Origin: an uncultured Chlamydiae bacterium
GTDB lineage: Bacteria > Chlamydiota > Chlamydiia > Chlamydiales > SM23-39
Length of the DNA: 10,262 nt
Direction: 5' to 3'
Assembly: GCA_903864395.1 (NCBI GenBank)
Contig: CAIPFQ010000217.1
Span: forward strand, 1 to 10,262
Shown here: positions 1 to 6,984 of the stretch, in pieces
Layout: every line of letters starts with the position of its first letter
How positions within the stretch are numbered: position 1 is the first letter of the stretch
Made by a program: the position numbers and the translations under genes
Notes under the pieces: model-generated
Database searches by the model: none
Seen by the model: only the letters and a program-made list of their open reading frames with translations
Told to the model about the DNA's origin: nothing

Positions 1-2
1 AG

Positions 3-1250
3 ATTTTAAATAAGGAAAGCTCTTCAACAGCTTTGGGCGCGAGCCTTTTGAGACTCACAGAATGGCTGCATCGTTTTCACAAAAAACCTGCGATGGTCTT
101 CATTGACGAATACGACACTCCAGCGCACAGCGCTTTCACCCATGGTTATTATGACGAGCTAATCTTATTTTTGCGCAACTGGCTCTCTGCGGGATTTAAG
201 GATAATGTTCACCTAGAACTCGGTCTTCTAACAGGGATTTTGCATATTGCGAAAGAGGGTGTTTTTTCAGGGCTCAATAACTTGCGTACATTCACGATTT
301 TGAAAGAGCCCTTTCAAGAATATTTTGGCCTCTTAGAATCTGAAGTAAAAGATCTTTTAAAAGACTACGCTCTTTTGCATAAATTGCCTGAAATCCGGCA
401 ATGGTATGACGGTTATCAGATAGGCTCATGCAAGGGGCTTTACAACCCCTGGTCGGTTCTCAATTGCATAGCCACAGGAGGAACTCTGGCTCCTTACTGG
501 GTGCAGACGAGCGATAACGCCCTTGTAAAACGGCTTTTAGCTCGGGGCACGGAAGAGCTAAAAATAAGCCTCGAAGCTCTGCTGCAAGGAGGGACCATTG
601 AGAAAACAATGGAAGAGGGAATTTCTCTGTCCGAGCTCGACAAACGCTCCGACGCTGTGTGGACGCTTTTGCTTTTTAGCGGTTATGTAACACTTGACGC
701 CACACCCATGTATGGCTCTCCATGCCGCTTGCGCATTCCTAACCTTGAAGTGATGGAGTTATACCAATCGATGATCCGCGATTGGTTCAAAACAAGTCTT
801 GAGGACACAAAATATCACAAGCTGTTGAGTAGCTTAACCAGTGGCGATGTCGAAACATTTTCTCAAATTTTCCGAGAATTTATGCTCTCCTCGGTGAGCG
901 TCTTTGACATTCCTTTTGAAGAATCGGAAAAAATCTATCACGCTTTTGTCCTCGGCATTCTTGTGGGTCTTAAGGATCAATATGATGTCAAATCGAACCG
1001 CGAAAGCGGCCTGGGTCGCTACGATGTAATCTTATTTCCAAAAAACCCCAACGATCTCGGCATTATCATCGAATTTAAAAAAACGGAAAGAAAAATAGAC
1101 CTAAAAAAAACCGCCTCCTCCGCGCTCAAGCAAATTGAAGAAAAACGGTATGTCCAAGAGCTTCTCGATCGCGGCACACACCGCATTCTTCAACTAGGGT
1201 TCGCTTTCGCAGGCAAAGAAGTGTTTATCGCCCACATCAACCCACCTTGA
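3..1250 (+). CDS. AAA-ATPase-like / PD-(D/E)XK nuclease family protein (DUF1703 type), 5' end cut by window edge
   Basis: The reading frame is open from the left edge (base 3), so the TTG at 33 is probably not the true start and the N-terminal part with the Walker A loop lies outside. Numbering from that TTG, a Walker B-like FIDEYDTP is at 23-30, followed by the family hallmarks LLTGI...KEGVFSGLNNL (65-84), WYDGY (124-128) and YNPWSVLN (137-144). The C-terminus carries a PD-(D/E)XK nuclease signature: GRYD (D331), then EFK (E347, K349) and Q367. This order matches the AAA-ATPase_like (pfam09820) plus PD-(D/E)XK (pfam08011) architecture, which is common, often multicopy, and without a settled function; a role in DNA processing, defence or mobile-element biology is only inference. 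Its 3' end overlaps the opposite-strand DUF721 gene by 14 nt. The family assignment is firm, the role unknown. Confidence 0.88.
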   Translation: MLNKESSSTALGASLLRLTEWLHRFHKKPAMVFIDEYDTPAHSAFTHGYYDELILFLRNWLSAGFKDNVHLELGLLTGILHIAKEGVFSGLNNLRTFTILKEPFQEYFGLLESEVKDLLKDYALLHKLPEIRQWYDGYQIGSCKGLYNPWSVLNCIATGGTLAPYWVQTSDNALVKRLLARGTEELKISLEALLQGGTIEKTMEEGISLSELDKRSDAVWTLLLFSGYVTLDATPMYGSPCRLRIPNLEVMELYQSMIRDWFKTSLEDTKYHKLLSSLTSGDVETFSQIFREFMLSSVSVFDIPFEESEKIYHAFVLGILVGLKDQYDVKSNRESGLGRYDVILFPKNPNDLGIIIEFKKTERKIDLKKTASSALKQIEEKRYVQELLDRGTHRILQLGFAFAGKEVFIAHINPP

Positions 1251-1563
1251 ATACGATATCTTGAATTTGAAACTTTCGTTTCATTTCTTTCAAGATCCTG
1301 GGACGCTCATAGGTTTGCAAAATACTCAAGAAAGAAGATCCCGTCACCAGCACAGTTAACACACCCTCGATGAAGGAAACAGGCCTTGCGCGAGCACTCA
1401 GCCTCTCTCCAACTAACGCCACCCACTCTTGAAAAATCGCCTCTCGAGGATCGTCCACTCTGCGGCTGATGGTGCGCAATATTTCTGGCAAAAGAGCGTC
1501 GATCCCCACACCAGGAGAGCGCGTGCCATCAAAGTTTTTAGGAGTAGATCTTTTAGATTTCAT
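1237..1563 (-). CDS. DUF721 / DciA-like small protein
   Basis: This 108-residue protein fits the DUF721 family pattern: W47 followed by VG (51-52), ARP (59-61), an EGVLTVLVTGSSFLSIL stretch (66-82) and a basic helix leading to a terminal IQDIVFKVG strand. DUF721 includes DciA, the ancestral bacterial loader/partner of the replicative helicase DnaB, so DNA replication is the likely area of action; that is inferred from family membership, not shown here. It is shorter than many DciA proteins and consists of little more than the core domain. The ATG (1561-1563 on the minus strand) overlaps the mgtE stop as ATGA and I see no Shine-Dalgarno sequence before it, so translation probably depends on coupling to mgtE. 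The stop lies inside the 3' end of the convergent nuclease-like gene. Confidence 0.75.
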   Translation of the reverse strand: MKSKRSTPKNFDGTRSPGVGIDALLPEILRTISRRVDDPREAIFQEWVALVGERLSARARPVSFIEGVLTVLVTGSSFLSILQTYERPRILKEMKRKFQIQDIVFKVG

Positions 1564-3023
1564 GATAAGAAAAAATTGCCTACCGCTAAGGCAATCGTAA
1601 AGTAAATCGTCATTGAAAGAAAGTCATTGAACGCCGTCACCACAGGCCCCGCTGAGATAGCTGGGTCAATTCCGATCCGAACAAAGAAAAGAGGGGAGCA
1701 AACCCCGAGCAAAGTCCCAGCCACACAGCCACCGATGAGACCCGCCCCCACAATCACCCCGACGACTCCAGGCGAGGCGGTGCCAATCAAAAGCCCTCCG
1801 CCGACCCAATCGAGCCCATAGACGAGAAGCCCACATCCAACACCAAAAATCAATCCAGTGAAAAGACCGCTGCCAAGCTCTTTGAGCAACGTTTCCCGAC
1901 GGCTCCCCACAGAGAGCCCTCCCATCGCCATGATACGCACTAAAACAGTGCTGCATTGAATGCCAATGGTTCCCGACATCCCGTTGATGAGCGGCACGAA
2001 AAACAAAACAAAGGTCAAAACCCCACCCATATGCTGCTGAAACCAAGACATCACCCCGACATTCACAAGCCCTCCAAACAGAGTAAAGAGCAACCAAGGA
2101 GCGCGCGTTAAAAATCGGCGAAAAATTGAGTCATAGGCTGTAAACTTATTGTTTGTCCCTGCCATCTTTGCAATCGTCTCATCGGCAAGATCTTCCATCG
2201 CTTCAACCACATCTTCGTGAGCGATCACGCCAATGAGATCGTTGTCAATATCCACGACAGGGAGCGCTGCGATTTTATAGCGCTCGACCAGGTCTATCAC
2301 CTCTTCGCGCGTCGCCTCCGCCGTCACTTTATGGAGCACTGGACGCATGACCTGGCGCAGGGGTGTGGAAGGAGGGTTGATCATCATGTTGCGCGCAGGC
2401 ACATACCCTTGCAACTCCCCCGACGGGTTCAAAATAAAAATACCTTTTGTAAAATCAATTCTAGGGTTGTCTCGTATGTAGTCGGCGGCCTCTCGAATGG
2501 TCATATCCATTGTAAAGGCAAAAAATTCCGAGGTCATTAAGCGCCCAGCGCTTTTGCGATCGTGCTTTTTTAACTCCCTGATTTGCGCCGCTTTCTTTGA
2601 ATCAATGAGATCCATTAGACGACGAAAACGCCTCTCCGGCATATCATCCACAACCCAAACAGCCTCGTCGATGGGCATGCGGTCGAATATTTTTTTCATC
2701 TCAACATCGTCAATTTGACGAAAAAGAGTGAGGCGGGTGTCGCTATCTGTGTTAATAAGAAATTTTATTTTGTCATCGCGATTCGGAAGATGCTCAAAGA
2801 GAACAGGGCGCACATTGTGAGGCAAGTGAAGAACAGCGTAAGCCAGGTCGATCGGAGAGTGCTCGCATGCGATTTTTGCGATATCGTGAAGGCGCACCTT
2901 AGAGGTTTGCTTGTGAAAAGCTCTTTCTAATTTTTCTTTTAATAAATCGTCGATGCGATGCGTGGCTGAATCCACTACAGCGGAGCTTTCAACTTCACCT
3001 GTTTCTTCTGAGTGAATTCCCAT
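1560..3023 (-). CDS. mgtE: Magnesium transporter MgtE
   Basis: The 487-residue protein has the full MgtE architecture. A cytosolic helical N domain spans about residues 20-160, two CBS domains cover about 160-285, a connecting plug helix lies at about 275-300, and five membrane segments lie near 309-328, 334-360, 380-403, 418-445 and 460-486. The pore-region signatures are present: FVPLINGMSGTIGIQ (342-356) and GIDPAISAGPVVTAFND (451-467), where D467 matches the conserved acidic residue of the last membrane helix. MgtE forms a homodimeric Mg2+ channel in the inner membrane, closed when Mg2+ binds the N and CBS domains. The ATG at 3021-3023 is preceded by GAGG 3 nt away and AGGAG 10 nt away. 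It is the first gene of a two-gene unit with the DUF721 gene. Length and motifs give no sign of decay. Confidence 0.95.
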   Translation of the reverse strand: MGIHSEETGEVESSAVVDSATHRIDDLLKEKLERAFHKQTSKVRLHDIAKIACEHSPIDLAYAVLHLPHNVRPVLFEHLPNRDDKIKFLINTDSDTRLTLFRQIDDVEMKKIFDRMPIDEAVWVVDDMPERRFRRLMDLIDSKKAAQIRELKKHDRKSAGRLMTSEFFAFTMDMTIREAADYIRDNPRIDFTKGIFILNPSGELQGYVPARNMMINPPSTPLRQVMRPVLHKVTAEATREEVIDLVERYKIAALPVVDIDNDLIGVIAHEDVVEAMEDLADETIAKMAGTNNKFTAYDSIFRRFLTRAPWLLFTLFGGLVNVGVMSWFQQHMGGVLTFVLFFVPLINGMSGTIGIQCSTVLVRIMAMGGLSVGSRRETLLKELGSGLFTGLIFGVGCGLLVYGLDWVGGGLLIGTASPGVVGVIVGAGLIGGCVAGTLLGVCSPLFFVRIGIDPAISAGPVVTAFNDFLSMTIYFTIALAVGNFFLS

Positions 3024-3033
3024 AAACCTCGCT

Positions 3034-3049
3034 CTCCTGACAACCAGGA
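3034..3049 (-). promoter_or_regulatory. Small hairpin overlapping the distal Shine-Dalgarno of mgtE
   Basis: Read on the minus strand, TCCTG (3045-3049) and CAGGA (3035-3039) are perfect 5-bp complements around a 5-nt loop. The second arm contains most of the AGGAG ribosome-binding sequence (3034-3038) that lies 10 nt before the mgtE ATG. The closer GAGG (3027-3030) stays free. Folding could modestly reduce ribosome access, but the stem is short and could be chance. It is not an M-box Mg2+ riboswitch, for which the leader is too short. Confidence 0.25.
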
Positions 3050-3091
3050 TACCCTATGCATCTTGTTTTCCACAATGATTATTCACTAGCA

Positions 3092-3121
3092 ATTAAATAT
3101 ACATTTCCTGTAGAATCTCAA
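3092..3121 (-). promoter_or_regulatory. mgtE: Candidate sigma70-type promoter for mgtE
   Basis: On the minus strand, TTGAGA (3116-3121, 5 of 6 to TTGACA) is followed after 18 bp by TTTAAT (3092-3097, 5 of 6 to TATAAT). Transcription would start near 3085 and leave a leader of about 60 nt before the mgtE ATG. It is the best promoter match in this divergent intergenic region; no experimental support exists in the sequence. Confidence 0.4.
3111..3116 (+). promoter_or_regulatory. typA: Candidate -10 element for typA, possibly giving a leaderless transcript
   Basis: TAGAAT matches TATAAT at 5 of 6 positions and ends 7 nt before the typA ATG, so a start site at this spacing would fall at or next to the start codon. 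No Shine-Dalgarno sequence precedes typA, which agrees with leaderless or weakly initiated translation. No convincing -35 is found 16-18 bp upstream, and the bases also overlap the opposite-strand mgtE promoter candidate, so the call is weak. Confidence 0.22.
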
Positions 3122-3123
3122 AC

Positions 3124-4938
3124 ATGCAAGATCCACAAAATATACGAAATATCGCGATCATCGCCCACATCGACCATGGGAAAACAACCCTGCTCGACAA
3201 CTTGTTAAAACAAGGCAACATTTTCCGCGAACATGAAAAGGTTCCTGAGCGCGTCATGGACAGCTTCGACCAAGAACGCGAACGAGGAATCACAATTTAC
3301 GCAAAACACACTTGCGTATATTACAAAGACTTCAAGATCAATATCATAGACACCCCAGGTCACGCCGACTTCTCTGGAGAGGTAGAGCGAGTTCTTGGCA
3401 TGGTCAATTCTGTGCTGCTTTTGGTGGACGCTCAAGAAGGGCCGATGCCACAGACGCGCTTTGTTCTGTCTCAAGCGCTTAAAATGGGACTTCGTCCCAT
3501 CGTCGTTCTCAATAAAATCGACAGGCCGCATGCAGCACCAGATCGCACTTTGAACCAAACGTTTGATCTTTTTCTTGAGCTTGGAGCAAATGATCAGCAA
3601 CTCGATTTCTCTTATATTTACGCCTCTGGATTCAATGGATTCGCAATCAAAAACCTCGATGACGAGCGCAAAGACCTTTCTCCCTTGTTTGAACTGATTT
3701 TAAGCGCAGCTCCCCCACCTCCGGGCAACCTCGATTTGCCCTTTCTCATGCAAGCGGCCACTTTGTCTTATGACGACTACGTAGGCCGACAAGCGACGGG
3801 AAGAATTCTCGAAGGACAAGTCGCAAAAGGGCAAACGATCACTTGCGTCGATCGCAACGGAAAGCACACCCAACATAAGGTGGCTCGCATTGAAGGGCAT
3901 CTTGGCTTGAAAAAAGTGGAGCTCGAAAATGCTGGCGCAGGAGACATCATTACCCTCTCAGGCATTCCTGAGGTCGATATCGGCGACACTCTTTGTTCTT
4001 CAGATCAAATCGTTCAGCTGCCCCCTATCACCTTAGCGGAGCCTACCGTTTCCGTAGAATTTCTCGTGAACACCAGCCCCTTTGTGGGTCGCGATGGAAA
4101 GCATGTGACGATGAACAAGCTCCGCGACCGCCTCATGAAAGAAAAAAGAGCGAATATTTCGCTTAAAATTGAAGAGGTCACGGGCAGAGACGATGCAATT
4201 CGCGTATGCGGACGAGGCGAGCTGCATCTAGCGGTTCTGATTGAGACAATGCGGCGCGAAGGTCACGAGCTGGCTCTTTCAAAGCCTCAGGTGATCACAA
4301 AAGAAATTGATGGCGTTGTCCATGAGCCGATGGAACGAGTGCATGTAGAGGTGCCAGAAAATTTTTCAGGAACAGTCATTGAAGATCTTTCTCGCAAGAA
4401 GGGAGAAATGCGCGAGCTTTCCACTTCCGAGCACGGATTGACCACAATGCAATTCCTAGTGCCTACACGCGGCTTGATGGGGTATCGCAATGACTTCTTG
4501 ACACGCACCTCAGGTCTCGGTGTTCTTACTTCTATTTTTGAAAAATTTGCCCCTTGGAAAGGCGATATGCCAGAGAGAATCCGTGGGGTTCTGATCTCAA
4601 ATAGCTCGGGAAAAGCGAACGGATATGCCTTATTTAATCTCCAAGAAAGAGGCTCTCTTTTTGTGAAGCCGACGGATGATGTTTATGAAGGGATGATCGT
4701 CGGCGAAAACTCTCGCGACAATGATTTGATCGTCAACGCGACAAAAGCAAAACAGCTCACGAACGTGAGAGCCTCGGGCAGCGATGAAAATATCATCCTC
4801 ACACCTCCGCGCAAGTTTACACTCGAACAGGCGATTGACTATATCGCTGACGACGAACTTGTGGAAGTGACGCCGAATTTTATTCGTCTCAGGAAACGAT
4901 ATCTCATTGAGAATGAGAGAAAGAAAAACTCCCGGTAA
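3124..4938 (+). CDS. typA: Ribosome-binding translational GTPase TypA/BipA
   Basis: The 604-residue protein is full length for TypA/BipA. All GTPase motifs are visible: AHIDHGKTT (14-22, P-loop), RGITI (54-58, switch I), DTPGH (76-80), NKID (130-133) and ASGFNG (167-172, G5 position). A beta-barrel domain II follows at about 205-290, then the EF-G-like domains III and V at about 300-480 and the TypA-specific C-terminal domain, which ends in the usual basic LRKR...ERKK tail. TypA binds the 70S ribosome near the factor-binding site and is known for roles in stress and low-temperature ribosome assembly. The start at 3124 gives the standard N-terminus a few residues before RNIAIIAHIDHGK. It is divergent from mgtE across 100 bp and heads the plus-strand run, with the next gene only 3 nt downstream. 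Confidence 0.97.
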   Translation: MQDPQNIRNIAIIAHIDHGKTTLLDNLLKQGNIFREHEKVPERVMDSFDQERERGITIYAKHTCVYYKDFKINIIDTPGHADFSGEVERVLGMVNSVLLLVDAQEGPMPQTRFVLSQALKMGLRPIVVLNKIDRPHAAPDRTLNQTFDLFLELGANDQQLDFSYIYASGFNGFAIKNLDDERKDLSPLFELILSAAPPPPGNLDLPFLMQAATLSYDDYVGRQATGRILEGQVAKGQTITCVDRNGKHTQHKVARIEGHLGLKKVELENAGAGDIITLSGIPEVDIGDTLCSSDQIVQLPPITLAEPTVSVEFLVNTSPFVGRDGKHVTMNKLRDRLMKEKRANISLKIEEVTGRDDAIRVCGRGELHLAVLIETMRREGHELALSKPQVITKEIDGVVHEPMERVHVEVPENFSGTVIEDLSRKKGEMRELSTSEHGLTTMQFLVPTRGLMGYRNDFLTRTSGLGVLTSIFEKFAPWKGDMPERIRGVLISNSSGKANGYALFNLQERGSLFVKPTDDVYEGMIVGENSRDNDLIVNATKAKQLTNVRASGSDENIILTPPRKFTLEQAIDYIADDELVEVTPNFIRLRKRYLIENERKKNSR

Positions 4939-4941
4939 TCC

Positions 4942-5598
4942 ATGCAGCCCTCTTTGATCATCTTCGATTGCGATGGAGTTCTGTTAGAAACAGAGTCCAT
5001 TGCTAATCAATGTGAAGTCGACGCGCTCAGACAGCTAGGTCATGCAATTTCCTTAGACGAATACCTCAATATCGCCTTGGGACGATGCTATCCAGAGGTG
5101 CACCAAACGTTGCAAAAAGAGCGTAAAATCGATGTGCCACTGCAATTTTGGCAAGATGTGGAAGAGCGTCAAAAAGACCTTTTTAAACAACATCTAAAAC
5201 CTGTCGCTGGGGTCGCAGAGATTCTTCAATGGCTCTCTTTGCCTAAATGCGTAGCCTCCAATAGCGGGCGGGAACGATTGCACCGAACACTGGATTTAAC
5301 AGGGATTCTCCCCTACTTTGGCTCTTCAGTCTTTAGCGCGGATCTTGTAGAAAACAGAAAGCCTGCCCCTGACATTTTTCTTTATGCAGCGCAAAGGATG
5401 GGCGCCTGTCCTTCTGAATGTGTTGTCATTGAAGATAGCTTAACGGGCATTACAGCGGCTCTCGCTGCCAACATGACTGTTTTCGCCTTTGGCGGCGCGA
5501 AGCATATCACAGAGGCGATGAAACAAAAGCTGCTCGCTTCTGGCGCCCACCGTTACTTCGAAAACATGGCAGAGCTTAAAGAAATCTTGCCATGTTAA
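4942..5598 (+). CDS. HAD-superfamily hydrolase (YieH / beta-phosphoglucomutase-like subfamily)
   Basis: The 218-residue protein has all four haloacid dehalogenase motifs: FDCDGVL (8-14, nucleophile D9 and acid/base D11), ASNS (105-108, motif II), KPAPDIF (140-146, motif III lysine K140) and IEDSLTGI (163-170, metal-binding E164 and D165). An alpha-helical C1 cap lies between motifs I and II, at about residues 16-85. This is subclass IA, the group of small-molecule phosphatases and phosphomutases that includes E. coli YieH (6-phosphogluconate phosphatase) and beta-phosphoglucomutase; the text after motif II looks most like YieH. The substrate cannot be told from sequence. It starts 3 nt after the typA stop without a clear ribosome-binding site, so it is almost certainly co-transcribed with typA. 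Confidence 0.88.
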   Translation: MQPSLIIFDCDGVLLETESIANQCEVDALRQLGHAISLDEYLNIALGRCYPEVHQTLQKERKIDVPLQFWQDVEERQKDLFKQHLKPVAGVAEILQWLSLPKCVASNSGRERLHRTLDLTGILPYFGSSVFSADLVENRKPAPDIFLYAAQRMGACPSECVVIEDSLTGITAALAANMTVFAFGGAKHITEAMKQKLLASGAHRYFENMAELKEILPC

Positions 5599-5615
5599 AA
5601 ATATCTCTCTAAATT
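5587..5615 (+). promoter_or_regulatory. Weak candidate promoter before the O-antigen ligase-like gene
   Basis: TTGCCA (5587-5592, 5 of 6 to TTGACA) and TAAATT (5610-5615, 4 of 6 to TATAAT) are 17 bp apart. The -35 lies inside the end of the HAD gene, and the start site would fall about at the next ATG (5623). It could add an internal start to the run, but matches of this quality arise by chance in A+T-rich gaps. Confidence 0.2.
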
Positions 5616-5620
5616 AGAGA
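5606..5620. repeat. 15-bp near-perfect palindrome in the 24-nt gap before the ligase-like gene
   Basis: TCTCTAA (5606-5612) and TTAGAGA (5614-5620) are exact inverted repeats around a single A. The site covers the candidate -10 element and ends 2 nt before the ATG, where AGAG is also the only purine-rich ribosome-binding candidate. Its position suits an operator for a dimeric regulator; with one base between the arms it would not make a stable RNA hairpin. Function is not shown. Confidence 0.35.
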
Positions 5621-5622
5621 CA

Positions 5623-6969
5623 ATGTTCAAGCGCCCCTTTGCGATCATTCTTCTCTGCCTTCTCACGTTTCTCATCCCTATAGAACACATTTACAATAAA
5701 TTTTTTCGCTTTTACTCGCTCACACTGATTCCAAAGGGGCTATCCCTGCCAGCTCATTTTTATAAAAAGATCTACTTTTACCCGTCCGACTGGATCGCTC
5801 TTTGTCTTTGCTTTCTAGGTTTATTCGCTTTTAAAGTGCCTCTTACGCGCTTTTTTTTTCATAAAGGAGCGATCTATCTGTGGATCGTTTTTATTTTTTC
5901 GTTTCTTTCCCTAACAACCTCTCCTTTCGCTCTTTATCCAATTCCATACACCCATCTTTGGCATCTCGCGACACCCTTTCTTTTCTTTTGTTTTATAGCG
6001 AATGCTCTGCCTTTTGAGGATCGATCTAAAGCGACGCGCCTCATGCTGGCTTGCCTGCTTCTTGCGGCTTTGATTCAATCGGGTCTTGCTATCGCGCAAT
6101 ACACAATTCAGGGGTCTTTGGGCTTACGACATCTTTTTGGAGAGCCCAATGTCTTTGCCTTGATTCCTGTTCCTGGGGGGCGCAGGTGGATTTTTGATGC
6201 CGCTACCAGTTGGGAAATCCAATCCATCATTCGCCCCTCAGGCACCATGGGACATGCCAATGTGCTCGGTCGATTCCTTGGCGCCTCCCTTCTGGCAAGT
6301 TACCCCTTTTTCGAATGTGCAAAACAAAGGCGGATTCTTTATTTTTGTTTCCCTCTTCTTTTTTTCTCTATGATGCTCACCTTTTCAAGATCGGCTCTTT
6401 TCGGGTGGATCCTAGGAACGATGGCTTGGTTTGGATTGGCAGCGAAGCAAAATGGGTGGCGCTTTACTCTTTTACAAAAAACCACAAAAGCCATTGGGTT
6501 CAGCATTGCGATTTCTTGTTTCCTAAGCGTTGGCATTCTCCACGAACAAATCTTATCTCGCGGAGGCATTGTAAATTACAATAACGTATCGCGAAGCGCC
6601 GACTTAGAAAGAATTCATTGGCAAAATAGCGCACTCAAAATCATTCAAAAACATCCCTTGCTCGGCTGCGGATTCGAGCAAATTCCAGTACCCGTTCACA
6701 ATATGTATCTTTATCTTGCAGCAGAAACGGGCCTTTTTGCACTTTTCGCTTTTTTTTTCTTTATTGCAGCTATTTTGCGAATAGCCATTCAAACACCCTA
6801 CACCCCTTTCATCGGGGCTCTTTTTGGCATGTTCGTCGCCTCTCTCTTCATTGGAGGCTGCGAGCCCTCACCCCCTTTTGCACAGGCAGCTCGCCTCCTC
6901 TTCTTTTTGCCTGCCTGCCTCATTGCCCTTCAAAAAGAACAAAAAGTATTGAATATTTCTCAAGTTTGA
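5623..6969 (+). CDS. O-antigen ligase / polymerase-like (Wzy_C) membrane protein
   Basis: The 448-residue protein is strongly hydrophobic, with about ten or more predicted membrane segments, for example near 6-22, 56-72, 83-98, 113-128, 138-158, 236-253, 259-273, 289-305, 366-386, 396-412 and 422-436. It carries the Wzy_C/O-antigen ligase motifs: RPSGTMGHANVLG (204-216), FSRSALFGW (254-262), a long periplasmic loop with HWQNSALKIIQKHPLLGCGF (332-351) and HNMYLYLAAETG (359-370), whose histidine H359 corresponds to the conserved loop histidine of WaaL-type enzymes. Such proteins transfer or polymerise undecaprenyl-linked glycans in the inner membrane, facing the periplasm. Whether this one acts on LPS, another glycan or a protein cannot be decided, since no sugar-transfer genes lie nearby. 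It starts 24 nt after the HAD gene. Confidence 0.82.
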   Translation: MFKRPFAIILLCLLTFLIPIEHIYNKFFRFYSLTLIPKGLSLPAHFYKKIYFYPSDWIALCLCFLGLFAFKVPLTRFFFHKGAIYLWIVFIFSFLSLTTSPFALYPIPYTHLWHLATPFLFFCFIANALPFEDRSKATRLMLACLLLAALIQSGLAIAQYTIQGSLGLRHLFGEPNVFALIPVPGGRRWIFDAATSWEIQSIIRPSGTMGHANVLGRFLGASLLASYPFFECAKQRRILYFCFPLLFFSMMLTFSRSALFGWILGTMAWFGLAAKQNGWRFTLLQKTTKAIGFSIAISCFLSVGILHEQILSRGGIVNYNNVSRSADLERIHWQNSALKIIQKHPLLGCGFEQIPVPVHNMYLYLAAETGLFALFAFFFFIAAILRIAIQTPYTPFIGALFGMFVASLFIGGCEPSPPFAQAARLLFFLPACLIALQKEQKVLNISQV

Positions 6970-6984
6970 TAAGATCCCATTCTT

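Noticed and set aside
1666..2097. 143-codon minus-strand open frame inside mgtE
   Set aside because: It lies in another frame of the membrane-domain region of mgtE, has a Trp/Arg/Cys-rich composition unlike a real protein and shows no recognisable motif.
3093..3293. Minus-strand 66-codon frame reaching from typA into the divergent gap
   Set aside because: Most of it is antisense to the typA P-loop region and its end merely runs into the intergenic bases; nothing supports translation.
3205..3600. 131-codon minus-strand open frame inside typA
   Set aside because: It is antisense to the GTPase domain of a well-conserved gene, and its product shows no domain and no ribosome-binding site.
6210..6584. 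124-codon plus-strand frame inside the ligase-like gene
   Set aside because: It is an alternative frame of a membrane protein gene whose own frame carries the family motifs.
6949..6975. Possible promoter for menG (TTGAAT / TAAGAT)
   Set aside because: The spacer is only 15 bp and both hexamers match at 4 of 6 positions, so it is no better than chance in this A+T-rich stretch.
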